64,000 nucleotides of DNA from CADEEN01 sp963783785 (GCA_963783785.1 CAWAOQ010000017.1:62001-126000), one strand, 5' to 3'. Shown: positions 46,395-55,918, counted from the stretch's first letter. The notes: generated from the letters alone by a model not told the origin. Numbers and translations: made by a program.

Positions 46395-47123
46395 ATGAAC
46401 GACCACGCCACAGCCACTGCCCTTGCGGTAGATCTTGCGACGCCTTCCTCGGCGCCAGCCGGTCGGCGTTTCTGGCAGCAGTTGCTCGATGCTGCGCCGT
46501 TGTTGACCGCAGCCGACGCTCAAGCGCTCGAGGCGCTGGCGGTCGAGCGGGTGCTGGCAAGCGGTGACTGGATCTTCACCCACCGCACGCCGGCTCGGAC
46601 GCTGGTGCTGCTGCTCGAGGGATCGGCGTCGCTGGGCCACAGCGATGGCGCCGCGATGGCGCCCGAGCGCGTGCTGCACGGGCCGGCCTGGCTCGATGCT
46701 GCGTCGGCATGGCTGCCGGGCACGACCCACACGCTCGATGCCCGTGCCCTCGGTGCCGTGCGGGTGGTCGACCTGCCGCGGCTGGCATTGCAGCCGCTGC
46801 TGGTTCAACGCCCGGCCTTGGCGCCCGGCTTCCTGGCCGCACTGGCCCAGGACGTGCAGCGCCTGTCTCTGCAGACGCACGAATTGCTGCACAAGGACGC
46901 CAACAGCCGGCTGGCGGCGTGGCTGTTCAGGCACCTGCGCGGCCCGCAACTGCTGCTGCAACTGAACGAGCGCAAGCGCGACATCGCGGCGCAGTTGGGC
47001 ATGTCGCCGGAAACCCTGTCACGCCAGATGCGGCAGTTGTCCCGGCGCGGACTGATCGAGGTCAACGGCTATCAAGTTCGCGTACTAGATAGCGTTGGCT
47101 TGCAGCGCCTGGCGCAGGCCTGA
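46395..47123 (+). CDS. Crp/Fnr-family transcription regulator
   Basis: 242 residues, intact. The N-terminal cyclic-nucleotide-binding fold (about residues 30-140) includes GDWIFTHRTPARTLVLLLEGSASLG. The C-terminal Crp-type winged helix has the helix-turn-helix ERKRDIAAQLGMSPETLSRQMRQLSRRGLIEV. The FNR iron-sulfur cysteines are absent (the protein has essentially no Cys), and cAMP-contact residues are not obvious, so the signal is unknown; NO-sensing Dnr/Nnr types are an option. Start ATG 46395, weak ribosome-binding site. It is convergent with the phosphatase gene 4 bases away. Confidence 0.88.
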   Translation: MNDHATATALAVDLATPSSAPAGRRFWQQLLDAAPLLTAADAQALEALAVERVLASGDWIFTHRTPARTLVLLLEGSASLGHSDGAAMAPERVLHGPAWLDAASAWLPGTTHTLDARALGAVRVVDLPRLALQPLLVQRPALAPGFLAALAQDVQRLSLQTHELLHKDANSRLAAWLFRHLRGPQLLLQLNERKRDIAAQLGMSPETLSRQMRQLSRRGLIEVNGYQVRVLDSVGLQRLAQA

Positions 47124-47126
47124 GCC

Positions 47127-48729
47127 CTAGGCCGTTGCGGCGCGGTCGTCGTCCGCGGGCGTGTCGTCGAGCGTCAGTTCGAGCACGCCGCTGCGGTTCC
47201 AGGCCTGCGCTTCCTGTTGCAGCAGGTACAGCGTGCGTGGGTGGGTCTGGCGCCCATCCGCGGGCGAGGCGCAGACGCATGGCACGTTCGCCGCGCTCGA
47301 GTTGCAGCGCAGCGGCGTCGATGGCGGTGCGCGCATGGCACTTGATGACGGCCAGGCGCAGCGCCAATACCTGCAAGCGCAACATCGCGCTGCGTCAGTG
47401 CGGCTTCGATCTTGCGCAGCCCGCCACGCTGGCCGAGCACCAGGTCGGCCAGATGGCGCAGTTGGCTTTGCGAGAACCCGGCGGCATCGACATGGCCGAG
47501 CAGGTACGCACTGTGGCGGTGGTGGTCGTGGTGCGAGACCATCATGCCGATCTCGTGCAGGTCACAGGCCCAGCCGAGGTTGCGTTCGCGCTCGGCAGCA
47601 GCCGGATCGTCGTGTTCGCCGGCCACGCCGCGGTAGAGCGCCAGGGCGACGCGGCGCACGCGCGCGGCCTGTGCGGCATCGACCATGAAGCGGCGTTGCA
47701 GACCGCGCACCGAGGCAGCGCGGATGTCGAGCTCGGCGGCAGGTCGACCGCTGCGCGCGCGACGGCGCGGCGCGCGCAGCGCTGCGTGGCGGGTATGCAG
47801 GTCGATGATCACGCCTTGGCGCAGCGCGCCTCTGGCCGGCTGCAGGGCCGCGATGCCGAAGTGGGCGGCCAGCGTATACAGCAGCGCCAGGCCGCCGGCG
47901 ATCACCGCGCGGCGGTCTTCCTTCAGGCCGGGCAAGTCGAGGCGATCGATGTGGCCGGCGCGCAGGCAGCGCTCGATCAGCCAGCGCAGCCCGGCGGGCG
48001 TGATCACGCCGCCGTCGATGCCGCTGGCTGCCAGCAACTGCGACACGGCCCCGACCGTGCCCGAGGCGCCGAGTGCCTCCTGCCAGTGGCGTGGCGCGAA
48101 AGTGGCCAGCGCTTCCTCCAGCTCCGCGCCGGCGGCAATCTGCGCTGCGCGAAAGGCCGCCTCGGTCAACCGGCCATCCGGGAAGTGACGCATCGACAGG
48201 CTGACGCTGCCGACGGCGAACGACTCGGCCACGCGCGGTTCGCGCCCGAGGCCGAGGATCATCTCGGTCGAGCGGCCGCCGATGTCGATCACCAATCGCG
48301 GCAGGCTGCTCGACTGCAGGTGCGCGACGCCGGTGTAGATCAGGCGCGCTTCCTCGCGACCGGAGATGACCTCGATCGGCTGGCCGAGCGCGGCTTGCGC
48401 CTGCACCAGGAACGTCGTCGCGGTTGCGTGCTTCGCGCAGCGTTTGCGTGGCCACGGCGCGCACCTGGGGCGGCGTGAGACCGTGCAGCCGCGTCGCGAA
48501 GCGGCGCAGGCAGCTCAGGCCGCGTTCGCCGGCCTCGGCGGTCAGCAGGCCGTGGCCATCGAGGCCCGCACCCAGGCGAACTGTTTCCTTGAGGTAGTCG
48601 ATGCGCCGGTAATGGCCGTGCAGCATCTGCCCGATCTCGAGGCGAAAGCTGTTGGAGCCCATGTCGATGGCGGCGAGCGGGGCGTCGGCAGGCGGCAGGC
48701 GGTTCGGCAGTGGGCGGCATGGGCGGCAT
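47127..48729 (-). CDS. Ppx/GppA exopolyphosphatase (three or four frame shifts)
   Basis: Actin-like ASKHA phosphatase that degrades polyphosphate or pppGpp. Seen in order: LAAIDMGSNSFRLEIG (phosphate loop), VRAVATQTLREARNRDD, VISGREEARLIYTGVAHLQ, RLVIDIGGRSTEMILG, LGASGTVGAVSQLL, and the C-terminal HD-like domain (LHEIGMMVSHHDHHRHSAYLL). Frame changes, each one extra base, occur near 48405, 47368 and 47261. A fourth must lie around 48670-48710 if the ATG at 48729 (MPPMPPTAEPP) is the start, because ATG 48662 would cut through the first beta strand. The corrected end is THPRTLYLLQQEAQAW...DRAATA at 47127. Confidence 0.85.
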
Positions 48730-48808
48730 TGTGCGTTGCCCGGCGTGCGGGTCGATTGCTGCCTAGAATCCGCCGCTTGTCTGACTCGCCCTTGCCGGGG
48801 AGATCGCG

Positions 48809-49669
48809 ATGCCGCTGCCCGACGTTGAAAGCCCGACCCGCGAAGCCGGCCACCGCGACTGCGGGCGATCTGGCCTGGGCAGCGGCTTCGCGGCCGCGGT
48901 ACAGCCCGTCAGCGCGCAAACGCAGATCACGACGGCGTCGGACGGGCTGGTGGCCGGCGAGGTCACGGTCGGCGTCGGCGACTTCAAGATGCCGGCCTAC
49001 CGCGCCATGCCGGCTGGCCAGAGCGGGCGGCCGGTGGTGCTGGTGGTGAGCGAGATCTTCGGCGTCCACGAGCACATCGCCGATGTCGCGCGGCGCTTCG
49101 CCAGGCAGGGCTACTTCGCGATCGCCCCCGAACTGTTCGTGCGTCAGGGCGACGCGGGAAGCTACGCCGAGACCGGCCCGTTGATCGCCGAAGTCGTCAA
49201 CCGGGCCAGGGATGTCCAGGTGATGGCCGACCTGGATGCCTGCGTGGCTTGGGCGAAGGCGCAGGGTGCAGACACCACGCGGCTGGGCATCACCGGGTTT
49301 TGCTGGGGCGGGCGCATCGTCTGGATGTATGCGGCGCACAACCCATCGCTGAAGGCCGGCGTGGCCTGGTATGGCCCGCTGGCACGCGCCTATGCGGCCG
49401 GTGACCGCAGCCCCATCGACGTCGCGCCTCGCATCAAGGCGCCGATGCTCGGCCTGTATGGTGCGGCCGACAGCGGCATTCCGAACGACACCGTGGAACA
49501 GATGCGCGCAGCGCTGGCAGCGGCCGGCAACACCCACTCCGAGATCGTGCTCTATCCCGACACGCCGCACGCATTTCATGCCGATTACCGGCCGAACTAC
49601 CGCAAGGCCGCTGCCGACGATGGCTGGCAGCGCTGCCTGGCCTGGTTCAAAGCGAACGGCGTGGCATGA
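48809..49669 (+). CDS. Dienelactone hydrolase-family protein, exported type
   Basis: 286 residues. The core is a dienelactone hydrolase fold: VLVVSEIFGVHEHIADVARRFA, nucleophile Cys in GITGFCWGGRIVW (near residue 169), Asp in LYGAADSGIP and His in YPDTPHAFHADYRP. The N-terminus has a hydrophobic GLGSGFAAAVQPVSAQ segment like the twin-arginine signals of relatives, but the Arg pair is only partly present (HRDCGR). The first 30 residues may be affected by a sequence error. A TAGAAT -10 lies at 48764. The ZIP transporter overlaps the stop by ATGA. Confidence 0.87.
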   Translation: MPLPDVESPTREAGHRDCGRSGLGSGFAAAVQPVSAQTQITTASDGLVAGEVTVGVGDFKMPAYRAMPAGQSGRPVVLVVSEIFGVHEHIADVARRFARQGYFAIAPELFVRQGDAGSYAETGPLIAEVVNRARDVQVMADLDACVAWAKAQGADTTRLGITGFCWGGRIVWMYAAHNPSLKAGVAWYGPLARAYAAGDRSPIDVAPRIKAPMLGLYGAADSGIPNDTVEQMRAALAAAGNTHSEIVLYPDTPHAFHADYRPNYRKAAADDGWQRCLAWFKANGVA

Positions 49670-50445
49670 CGCTCGCCTACATCGTCATCGCCACGCTGGT
49701 CGGCGGCCTGGCATCGGTGTTGATCGCCGCCAGCCTGACCGTGCACCTGCTCGGCCGTGTCGTGAAGAGCCTGGTCAGCCTGTCGGCGGGCGTGCTGCTG
49801 GGCACCGCGTTGTTGCTGGTGCTTCCCGAAGCGTTCGAGAGCGACGCCGGCGCCCACGCGCTGTTCGTCACGCTGCTGCTCGGCCTGCTGTTCTTCTTTC
49901 TGCTCGAGAAGGCCGAGCTGTACCGTCACGGCCACCACCATGAGGGGGACGACCCGCACCATGACCACCAGCACGGCTTCGATGCCGAGCAGGCCGGCAG
50001 CGGCGGCTGGAGCGTGCTCATCGGCGACAGCATCCACAACTTCTGCGACGGCGTGATCATCGCCGCTGCGTTCCTCACCGACGTGCAGCTCGGTGCGGTG
50101 ACCGCGCTGGCGGTGATCGCGCACGAGATTCCTCAGGAGGTGGGCGACTACGTGGTGCTGCTCAACGCCGGCTTCAGCCGCGTCCGGGCGCTGGTCTACA
50201 ACGCCCTGTCCGGCCTGGCCGCGGTGGCTGGCGGCGTGGCCGGCTACTTCATCGTCGGGCCCTGGGAATCGCTCTTCCCGTACCTGCTGGTGGTGGCCGC
50301 CAGCAGCTTCATCTATGTGGCGGTTGCCGACTTGTTGCCGCAATTGCAGCGTCGGTTGCCGTTGCGCGAGACCACGGCACAGATTGCCTGGATCGCGGCC
50401 GGCCTCGGATTGGCTTTCGCGATGCAGGCTTTGCATCGACACTGA
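49666..50445 (+). CDS. ZIP-family divalent metal transporter
   Basis: 259-residue membrane protein with about eight helices. It has a His-rich cytoplasmic loop after helix III (HGHHHEGDDPHHDHQHG). The metal path lies in helices IV-V: GDSIHNFCDGVIIAAAF and VIAHEIPQEVGDYVVLL, both with the expected His/Asn/Asp/Glu ligands. It imports zinc or another divalent cation. Intact; its ATG overlaps the dienelactone hydrolase stop. No metal-responsive operator was recognised. Confidence 0.92.
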   Translation: MTLAYIVIATLVGGLASVLIAASLTVHLLGRVVKSLVSLSAGVLLGTALLLVLPEAFESDAGAHALFVTLLLGLLFFFLLEKAELYRHGHHHEGDDPHHDHQHGFDAEQAGSGGWSVLIGDSIHNFCDGVIIAAAFLTDVQLGAVTALAVIAHEIPQEVGDYVVLLNAGFSRVRALVYNALSGLAAVAGGVAGYFIVGPWESLFPYLLVVAASSFIYVAVADLLPQLQRRLPLRETTAQIAWIAAGLGLAFAMQALHRH

Positions 50446-50515
50446 CGCGGCCCTTTGCGGATGCCGGCAGCGTGATGGTCTGCCACTCGGATGGCCAACC
50501 CCGGTCTTGGCGCGG

Positions 50516-52147
50516 TCAACTGCCGCTGGAGGCGCGCTCCATGCTCGACGCGATGTGCAGCGTGCGCAGCAACGCGCGATTGATCTCGAGCGGCGACACG
50601 AAGGCGGCGTTGGCCGCCGCGCGGATGTCGTGCGGCACCTCGGACTCGATTGCACGCGCCAACTCGAGCATCGGCAGGAACGGTCCGCGGCGCTCGACGA
50701 GCGCCTGACGCACGCGCTCGGGCAGTACCAGCGTTCTCATCAGTTCGCCGACCGGCTTGGCGAGGATCCGATCCAGCAGCGAGAACGCGCCGCACATGAA
50801 CAGCTCGTCGCGCGTCTGCGCATCACTCGAGTCTGCAGCCAGTAGCCTCATGAGCAGGCCGCGGCGCAGCGCTGCGAAGTTGACTGGCTTCAGCAGGACG
50901 TCGTCACCTGCTTGTCCCAGGATCCCCGCCAGCCAGCGCCGCAAGTGCGGGTGGCCGAGGATCGAGATCGCATCGTGGAACGAGCCAGCCTCGAGCTGGA
51001 GAGGTCCGGACGGTGCTGCGTTGACGTAGCGCAGCAACTCGAAGCCGAGGAGCGGATCGCGCATGAGCGACTGGGCGATCGCCGCAGTCGCCTCCCCGCG
51101 GTCGATGCGGCTGATCATCTCCAGCACCACCCGCAGATCGGGGCGTGCCTTCTGAAACGAGGTGAGCGACTCGTGGATCGGCCAGCCGATGACTGCGATC
51201 GCGCCGCGCGAAAAGCTCAGCCGGAGCTGCGCCATCGTGCGCACGCCGGTCTGGAGATGTGGAATCGATCGCGCGACGCCGGAGGGCGGTCCTGCCCCTC
51301 CGAGTCGGCGATCATCGGCAAAGTCGACGATCGACCACTTGAAGCATGGCAGCACCGCGCGCGGCAGTTCGCGCTCCGGTCGGCCTTTGATGAGCAGCGT
51401 ATTGCCGCGTGATGCGATTTCCAGCAGAGCCTGCGCGTTGTCCGGAGCCCCGGCCAGAGAGGCGGGCACCTCGATCATCACGTTGGGGTTCGGCTTGGCG
51501 CGCAGCAGGTCCTTCAGCAGCGGCTCCGAGACCACGTTCAGCGACACCACACCGCTGCCGGCGGGCCAGACCTCGCCCACCGCGCGCAGCAGGGCGCCGA
51601 TGTCGAGCACGGCATCGGCACGCACCGGCACAAGGGTCAAGCGGGTGGCGATCACGCCACGGTGCTCGTCGATGATCGGCGAGTAGCCCAGCACGACCTG
51701 GCCCAGGATGCTGGCGCTGGCCGCATCGAGCGGGAGGTCAGCGAAGTCGCTCGCACGTGCGCTGGGCGGCTCTGACGGCGCCTTGGCCGCTGCCGGCTGG
51801 TTGCCCATCCTGTCGCTGATGAGTACCAGCTCGTCGGCGATCGTCGAGAGCCAGTCGAAGGAGGTCAGGGTCTGCGCCGGCGTTGTCTCAGCGCCTGCAC
51901 GCTCGGCCTCATCGGCAATGCGGTCAACAGGCGTCGCGGGTGGCCGCCCTTCGGGGCCCCCGATCGAAGGGGCGGGCAGGCGTTCCGGCCGGTCGCTGGC
52001 CGTGTCCTTCGGCGGTTGCCCGGGATTGGCTGGGCCCCCGGGCCCGCTGTCACCGCGGCTGTTCACGGTTGCGCATTTGCTTGGACGCCTGCCACGAGTG
52101 CGTCGGCGGACTGCACAACCCCGAATCGGTCGTGCAGGCCCTTCCAA
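50516..52147 (-). CDS. EAL-like/HDOD domain signalling protein
   Basis: Up to 543 residues. A disordered Pro/Gly-rich N-terminus (to about residue 110) is followed by a degenerate EAL-type domain (ILGQVVLGYSPIIDEHRGVIATRLTLVPVR, VSLNVVSEPLLKDLL, VMIEVPASL). From about residue 340 there is an HDOD domain (AIAQSLMRDPLLGFELLRYVNAA, SFHDAISILGHPHLRRWL, DELFMCGAFSLLDRILA). The EAL catalytic signature ExLxR is missing, so c-di-GMP hydrolysis is unlikely; these YuxH-like proteins act in signalling. The start is uncertain: ATG 52147 gives the longest form, and GTG 52066 is an alternative. Confidence 0.82.
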   Translation of the reverse strand: MEGPARPIRGCAVRRRTRGRRPSKCATVNSRGDSGPGGPANPGQPPKDTASDRPERLPAPSIGGPEGRPPATPVDRIADEAERAGAETTPAQTLTSFDWLSTIADELVLISDRMGNQPAAAKAPSEPPSARASDFADLPLDAASASILGQVVLGYSPIIDEHRGVIATRLTLVPVRADAVLDIGALLRAVGEVWPAGSGVVSLNVVSEPLLKDLLRAKPNPNVMIEVPASLAGAPDNAQALLEIASRGNTLLIKGRPERELPRAVLPCFKWSIVDFADDRRLGGAGPPSGVARSIPHLQTGVRTMAQLRLSFSRGAIAVIGWPIHESLTSFQKARPDLRVVLEMISRIDRGEATAAIAQSLMRDPLLGFELLRYVNAAPSGPLQLEAGSFHDAISILGHPHLRRWLAGILGQAGDDVLLKPVNFAALRRGLLMRLLAADSSDAQTRDELFMCGAFSLLDRILAKPVGELMRTLVLPERVRQALVERRGPFLPMLELARAIESEVPHDIRAAANAAFVSPLEINRALLRTLHIASSMERASSGS

Positions 52148-52277
52148 ACCGTCTCTTTGCAGTCGCCATGGTCACTGTTATTCGATCGCGGGCCAATCTC
52201 CCATCCGAGCCAGCGGTGAACACATGACTCCGGGCCGCGACGCTCCCGGCAGCGACTATCGCATACGCCGAACGAAC

Positions 52278-52712
52278 CTACTTGACGACTAGGACCGGAA
52301 TCTCGCTGTGGATGAGAACCCGTGAAGTTTCGCTGCCGAGCAACAACGCTGCCACCCCGCGACGCCCGTGCGAGGCCATCACGATCAGGTCGCACTGCTG
52401 CGATTTGGCGTGGTCGAGGATCGCTTCCCATGGGTGCAGCGCCTCCACCGTGTGTCCGGTGCACGGGACACCGGCCTGGCTGGCGGCATCGGTGACCTCC
52501 TTCACACGCGCTGCGGCAATCCGCTCCTGGGCGTCGTAGAACTCCTGCGGCGGCACCGGCTGCATCTCGGAGATCGCGCTGTACGGAAACGGCTCCTTGA
52601 CGCTGATCGTGAACACCGACGCGCCGCTCTGCTTGGCCATCGCGAGCACGGTCTGTACGGCCTTGGCAGTGATCTCGGAACCGTCGGTGGGAATCAGGAT
52701 GCGTTTGAACAT
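52278..52712 (-). CDS. Universal stress protein (UspA family)
   Basis: 144 residues, intact. MFKRILIPTDGSEITAKAVQTVLAMA opens the fold, and the ATP-binding motif GxxGxxxxxxGS(x)S appears as HGRRGVAALLLGSETSRVL. The final strand IPVLVVK is typical. It is a single-domain cytoplasmic stress protein that probably binds ATP; role unspecific. Start ATG 52712 with an AGGTCC-like upstream sequence. Monocistronic in appearance. Confidence 0.92.
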   Translation of the reverse strand: MFKRILIPTDGSEITAKAVQTVLAMAKQSGASVFTISVKEPFPYSAISEMQPVPPQEFYDAQERIAAARVKEVTDAASQAGVPCTGHTVEALHPWEAILDHAKSQQCDLIVMASHGRRGVAALLLGSETSRVLIHSEIPVLVVK

Positions 52713-52785
52713 AAGGACCTCCAAAGCCTGGCCATCAGTGTGAGCATGCAAGCGTATGCGCGACTTGCGCTATGTCAAGGGGGAT

Positions 52786-53638
52786 TCAGCCCTGCGCTTG
52801 CGGCCGCGAAGGGTCGGCCGACCACTCGCTCCACGAGCCCGGGTAGAGCACGCTGTCGCCGAGGCCGGCGTGCGCCTGCGCCAACAGGTTGTGGCAGGCC
52901 GTGACACCCGAGCCGCACTGGTGCACGACCTGGGCTGCGTCGGCGCCGGCCAGCAGCGGCAGCCACTCGGCGCGCAGTGCTGCCGCACTCTTGAAGCGGC
53001 CGTCGGCGGTCAGGTTGTCCTTGAAGGGGCGATTGCGGGCGCCAGGAATGTGGCCGGCGGCCTTGTCCAGCGGTTCGACCTCGCCGCGAAAGCGTTCGCC
53101 GGCGCGGGCGTCGATCAGCCGCAGGCGGCCGAGGCCGGCCAGCAGGGTCGCGGCGTCGATTGTCGCGAGCGCGGGGGCCGCGGCGGGGTAGGGTGGCGCC
53201 GCTTGCACCGCCGGCGGTTCACGCGTCAGCGTGCCACCGGCCTGCACGCCAGGCGGCCACGCCGCCGTCGAGAACCGCCACGTCGGTGTGGCCGATCCAG
53301 CGCAGCAACCACCAGGCGCGCGCCGCATAAGGCCCGCCTTGATCGTCGTAGCAGACGACGGCGGAGCTGCGGGTGATGCCGAGGGCGGCCATGGTTTGCG
53401 CCAACGCGTCGCGATCGGGCAGCGGATGGCGGCCGCGAAAGTGCCCGGCGGCGTCATGCTTGTCGCCTGAAAGGTCCCGCTCGAGATGCACGTAATGCGC
53501 GCCTGGCAGGTGGCCCTCGCGCCACGCGCGCTCGCCGGCCGCGGTGTCGGCAAGGTCGAACCCGCAGTCGAGCAGCAATGGCGGGACGGCGCTGCGCAAC
53601 TGTTCGATCAGCTCGGTGGCGGTGATCAATGTCTTCAT
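52786..53638 (-). CDS. Thiosulfate/3-mercaptopyruvate sulfurtransferase (one frame shift)
   Basis: Two-rhodanese-domain enzyme. The N-terminal, non-catalytic domain runs MKTLITATELIEQLR, HLPGAHYVHLERDLSG, VVCYDDQGGPYAARAWWLLRWIGH. The C-terminal domain carries the active-site loop VVHQCGSGVTACHNLL, with Cys near residue 240. The loop CGSGVT rather than CRxGxR favours 3-mercaptopyruvate or other SseA-type substrates. One extra base near 53248 (TGG CGT GCA, extra G, GCC GGT) joins the domains. Corrected length is about 283 residues. It ends 2 bases after the EamA gene begins its own run, in a minus-strand cluster. Confidence 0.9.
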
Positions 53639-53639
53639 G

Positions 53640-54557
53640 TCAGGTCTCATTGGGCGGCGAGCGGGTGTCTGTCGTGTCGTGCTGCTGCCGGCTGCGCAGC
53701 AACGTGGCGGCCAGGCCTGCAATGACGATCAGCACCATGCCGGCCAGCGCCATCCCGGTCACAGGGTCGTCGAACAGCAACACGCCGAAGACGAACGAGA
53801 ACACGATGCCCAGATACTGCAGGCTGGCGTTGGAGAGCGTGCGGCCGATGCGGTAGGCGCGCGTCATCATCATCTGCGCGGCGGTGGCCAACAGGCCGAT
53901 CGCCAGCAGCAGCCCGAGGCCGTGCAGGCTGTGCGCGCTGGTGCCCTGCACCAGCATCCACAGCGCGCCGATGACGAGGCCGCCGATCGAGAAGTAGAAG
54001 ACGATGCGTTCGGTGGGCTCGCCGGCGCGACCGAGCGCGGTGACCTGCAGATAGGCCATGGCCGCGACCAGGCCCGACAGCAGCCCGGCCAGGCCGTGCC
54101 AGAGTTGCTGTTGTTCGATCGTCGGCCGCAGCACCAGCGCGACACCGGCAAAGCCGGTCAGCACGGTGGCCACCAACCGGCCATCGACGCGCGCGGCGCC
54201 GAGCAGCACCGCGCCGCCGAGCAGGAACAGAGCCATCCATACCGAGGACATGTAGTTCAGCGTCATCGCGGTGGCCAGCGGCAGGCCACCGAGGGCATAG
54301 AACCACAACGTCAGCGAGCACACCCCGGAGGCGCTGCGCCAGAAATGCATCCCCGGCACGGCGGTGCGCAGGGAATTGCCCCGCACGCGCGCGAGCGCGC
54401 CGATGACCAGTGCGCCGACCAGGCTGCGATAGAACACCAGTTCGCCGGCGCTGTATTGGGCCGAGGCCCACTTCACGCACACGCCCATCACCGAAAACAG
54501 CAGCGCGGCACCGACCATCAGCAGCGGCGCCAGCATGCCGCGCGCGGTCGCCGTCAC
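53640..54557 (-). CDS. EamA-family (DMT) transporter
   Basis: About 305 residues with ten hydrophobic helices in two EamA repeats (MVGAALLFSVMGVCVKWASAQYSAGELVFYRSL; later AYRIGRTLSNASLQYLGIVFSFVFGVLLFDDPV). Drug/metabolite transporters of this type usually export small molecules. The likely start is GTG 54557, whose GTGA overlaps the stop of the Rieske oxygenase upstream; ATG 54536 is an alternative. The tight coupling suggests it moves a substrate or product of that oxygenase. Confidence 0.88.
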   Translation of the reverse strand: MTATARGMLAPLLMVGAALLFSVMGVCVKWASAQYSAGELVFYRSLVGALVIGALARVRGNSLRTAVPGMHFWRSASGVCSLTLWFYALGGLPLATAMTLNYMSSVWMALFLLGGAVLLGAARVDGRLVATVLTGFAGVALVLRPTIEQQQLWHGLAGLLSGLVAAMAYLQVTALGRAGEPTERIVFYFSIGGLVIGALWMLVQGTSAHSLHGLGLLLAIGLLATAAQMMMTRAYRIGRTLSNASLQYLGIVFSFVFGVLLFDDPVTGMALAGMVLIVIAGLAATLLRSRQQHDTTDTRSPPNET

Positions 54558-55678
54558 GCCGGCAACTGCATCTGGCGGCGGTACCACTCATGGAAGTGCT
54601 GCATGCCGTCTTCCATCGGGCTCTGGTACGGGCCAGCGTCGTCATCGCCACGCTCCATCAGTGCCTGGCGGCCGGCGTCCATGCGCAACGCGATCTCGTC
54701 GTCCTCGACGCAGGTTTCGAGATAGGCGGCCTGCTGGGCGTCAACGTAGTCGCGCTCGAAGGCGGCAATCTCCTCGGGATAGAAGAACTCGACCACGTTG
54801 AGCGTCTTGCGAGGCCCCTTCGGGATCAGCGTCGAGACCACCAGCACGTTCGGGTACCACTCGACCATCACGCCGGGGTAATAGGTCAGCCACACCGCGC
54901 CGTGCTGGGGCAACGTGCCGCGCTGGTAGCGCAACACGGCGTCCTGCCACTGCCGATAGACCGGCGAGCCGGCCTTGCCGAGCGCTTCGCCGCCGGAGCG
55001 CGCCACCCCGACGGTCTGCACCGAGTAGTGGGGGCCCATTTCCCAGCGCAGGTCGTCGCAGCTGACGAAGTTGCCCAGGCCGGGATGGAAGGGACCGACG
55101 TGGTAGTCCTCGAGGTAGACCTCGATGAAGCTCTTCCAGTTGTAGTCGCAATCGTGCAGGTAGGTGCGGTCATAGACGTAGCCGCTGAAGTCGAGATCGG
55201 CGCGGGCGCCGAGTGCAGCCAGATCGGTCGACACGTCGCAGCCGCCGGCCTCGAACAGCAGGCCGTTCCACTGCTGCAGCGGGTAGTTTCTGAGGTTCAG
55301 GCAGGGATCGTGCTGAAAGTGCGGCGCGCCGATCAACTGGCCTTGCAGGTCATAGGTCCAGCGATGCAACGGGCACACGATATTGCCGTTGGTCGTTCCC
55401 CGCCCGCGCAGCATCACCGCCTGGCGGTGGCGGCATACGTTTGAAACCAGCTCCACCCCCTGCGCGGTGCGCACCAGTGCGCGGCCGTCGCCTTCCTGCG
55501 TCAGGACGTGGTAATCGCCGACGTCGGGCACCGACAGTGCATGCCCCACATAGCGTGGACCGTTGCGGAACAGCGTTTCACGCTCGCGCTCGAACAGCGC
55601 AGCGTCGAAATAGCTGGTGACAGGCAGTTGCGAACAGCCACGCACGAGGGCGTCGCGGGTGATGCTCAGGTCGGACAT
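54554..55678 (-). CDS. Rieske-type ring-hydroxylating oxygenase alpha subunit
   Basis: 374 residues, intact. The N-terminal Rieske domain binds a 2Fe-2S cluster through CRH and CPLH (VSNVCRHRQAVMLRG, NIVCPLHRWTYD). The catalytic domain has the mononuclear-iron motif ExxxEDYHVGPFHP with both His, bridging acid YLED, and a C-terminal acidic segment DEIALRMDAGR. It resembles the choline/carnitine monooxygenase-like Rieske proteins more than aromatic dioxygenases, but the substrate is unknown. No reductase or beta subunit is adjacent. Start ATG 55678. Upstream 240 bases to xseB contain no other gene. Confidence 0.9.
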   Translation of the reverse strand: MSDLSITRDALVRGCSQLPVTSYFDAALFERERETLFRNGPRYVGHALSVPDVGDYHVLTQEGDGRALVRTAQGVELVSNVCRHRQAVMLRGRGTTNGNIVCPLHRWTYDLQGQLIGAPHFQHDPCLNLRNYPLQQWNGLLFEAGGCDVSTDLAALGARADLDFSGYVYDRTYLHDCDYNWKSFIEVYLEDYHVGPFHPGLGNFVSCDDLRWEMGPHYSVQTVGVARSGGEALGKAGSPVYRQWQDAVLRYQRGTLPQHGAVWLTYYPGVMVEWYPNVLVVSTLIPKGPRKTLNVVEFFYPEEIAAFERDYVDAQQAAYLETCVEDDEIALRMDAGRQALMERGDDDAGPYQSPMEDGMQHFHEWYRRQMQLPA

Positions 55679-55887
55679 GATCCCCAGGATCTCCAAAAAC
55701 CAATGTCGAACCGCCACCGTGGGCTGCCGCCGGTGGGCTCCAAGAAAGTGCCGGACCGCGGCAACACGCGTCAGATTGTATCGACGCAGGCTCCCGGGGT
55801 ATTGCTCCTGCGCAATCCCGTGGGTGCGGCTGGAGGCGTCTCCCCAGAGCGAAGGATGCGGCGGCACTTTCGGGACAGGCGGCTGAC

Positions 55888-55893
55888 TACAAT
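55888..55893 (+). promoter_or_regulatory. Predicted -10 element of xseB-ispA-dxs
   Basis: TACAAT lies 25 bases before the chosen xseB ATG (55919) in a GACTACAAT context. It overlaps an alternative ATG at 55892, which argues for the downstream start. The -35 is weak. Confidence 0.45.
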
Positions 55894-55918
55894 GCCCGCT
55901 TGGATTTCAGATCTCGAA

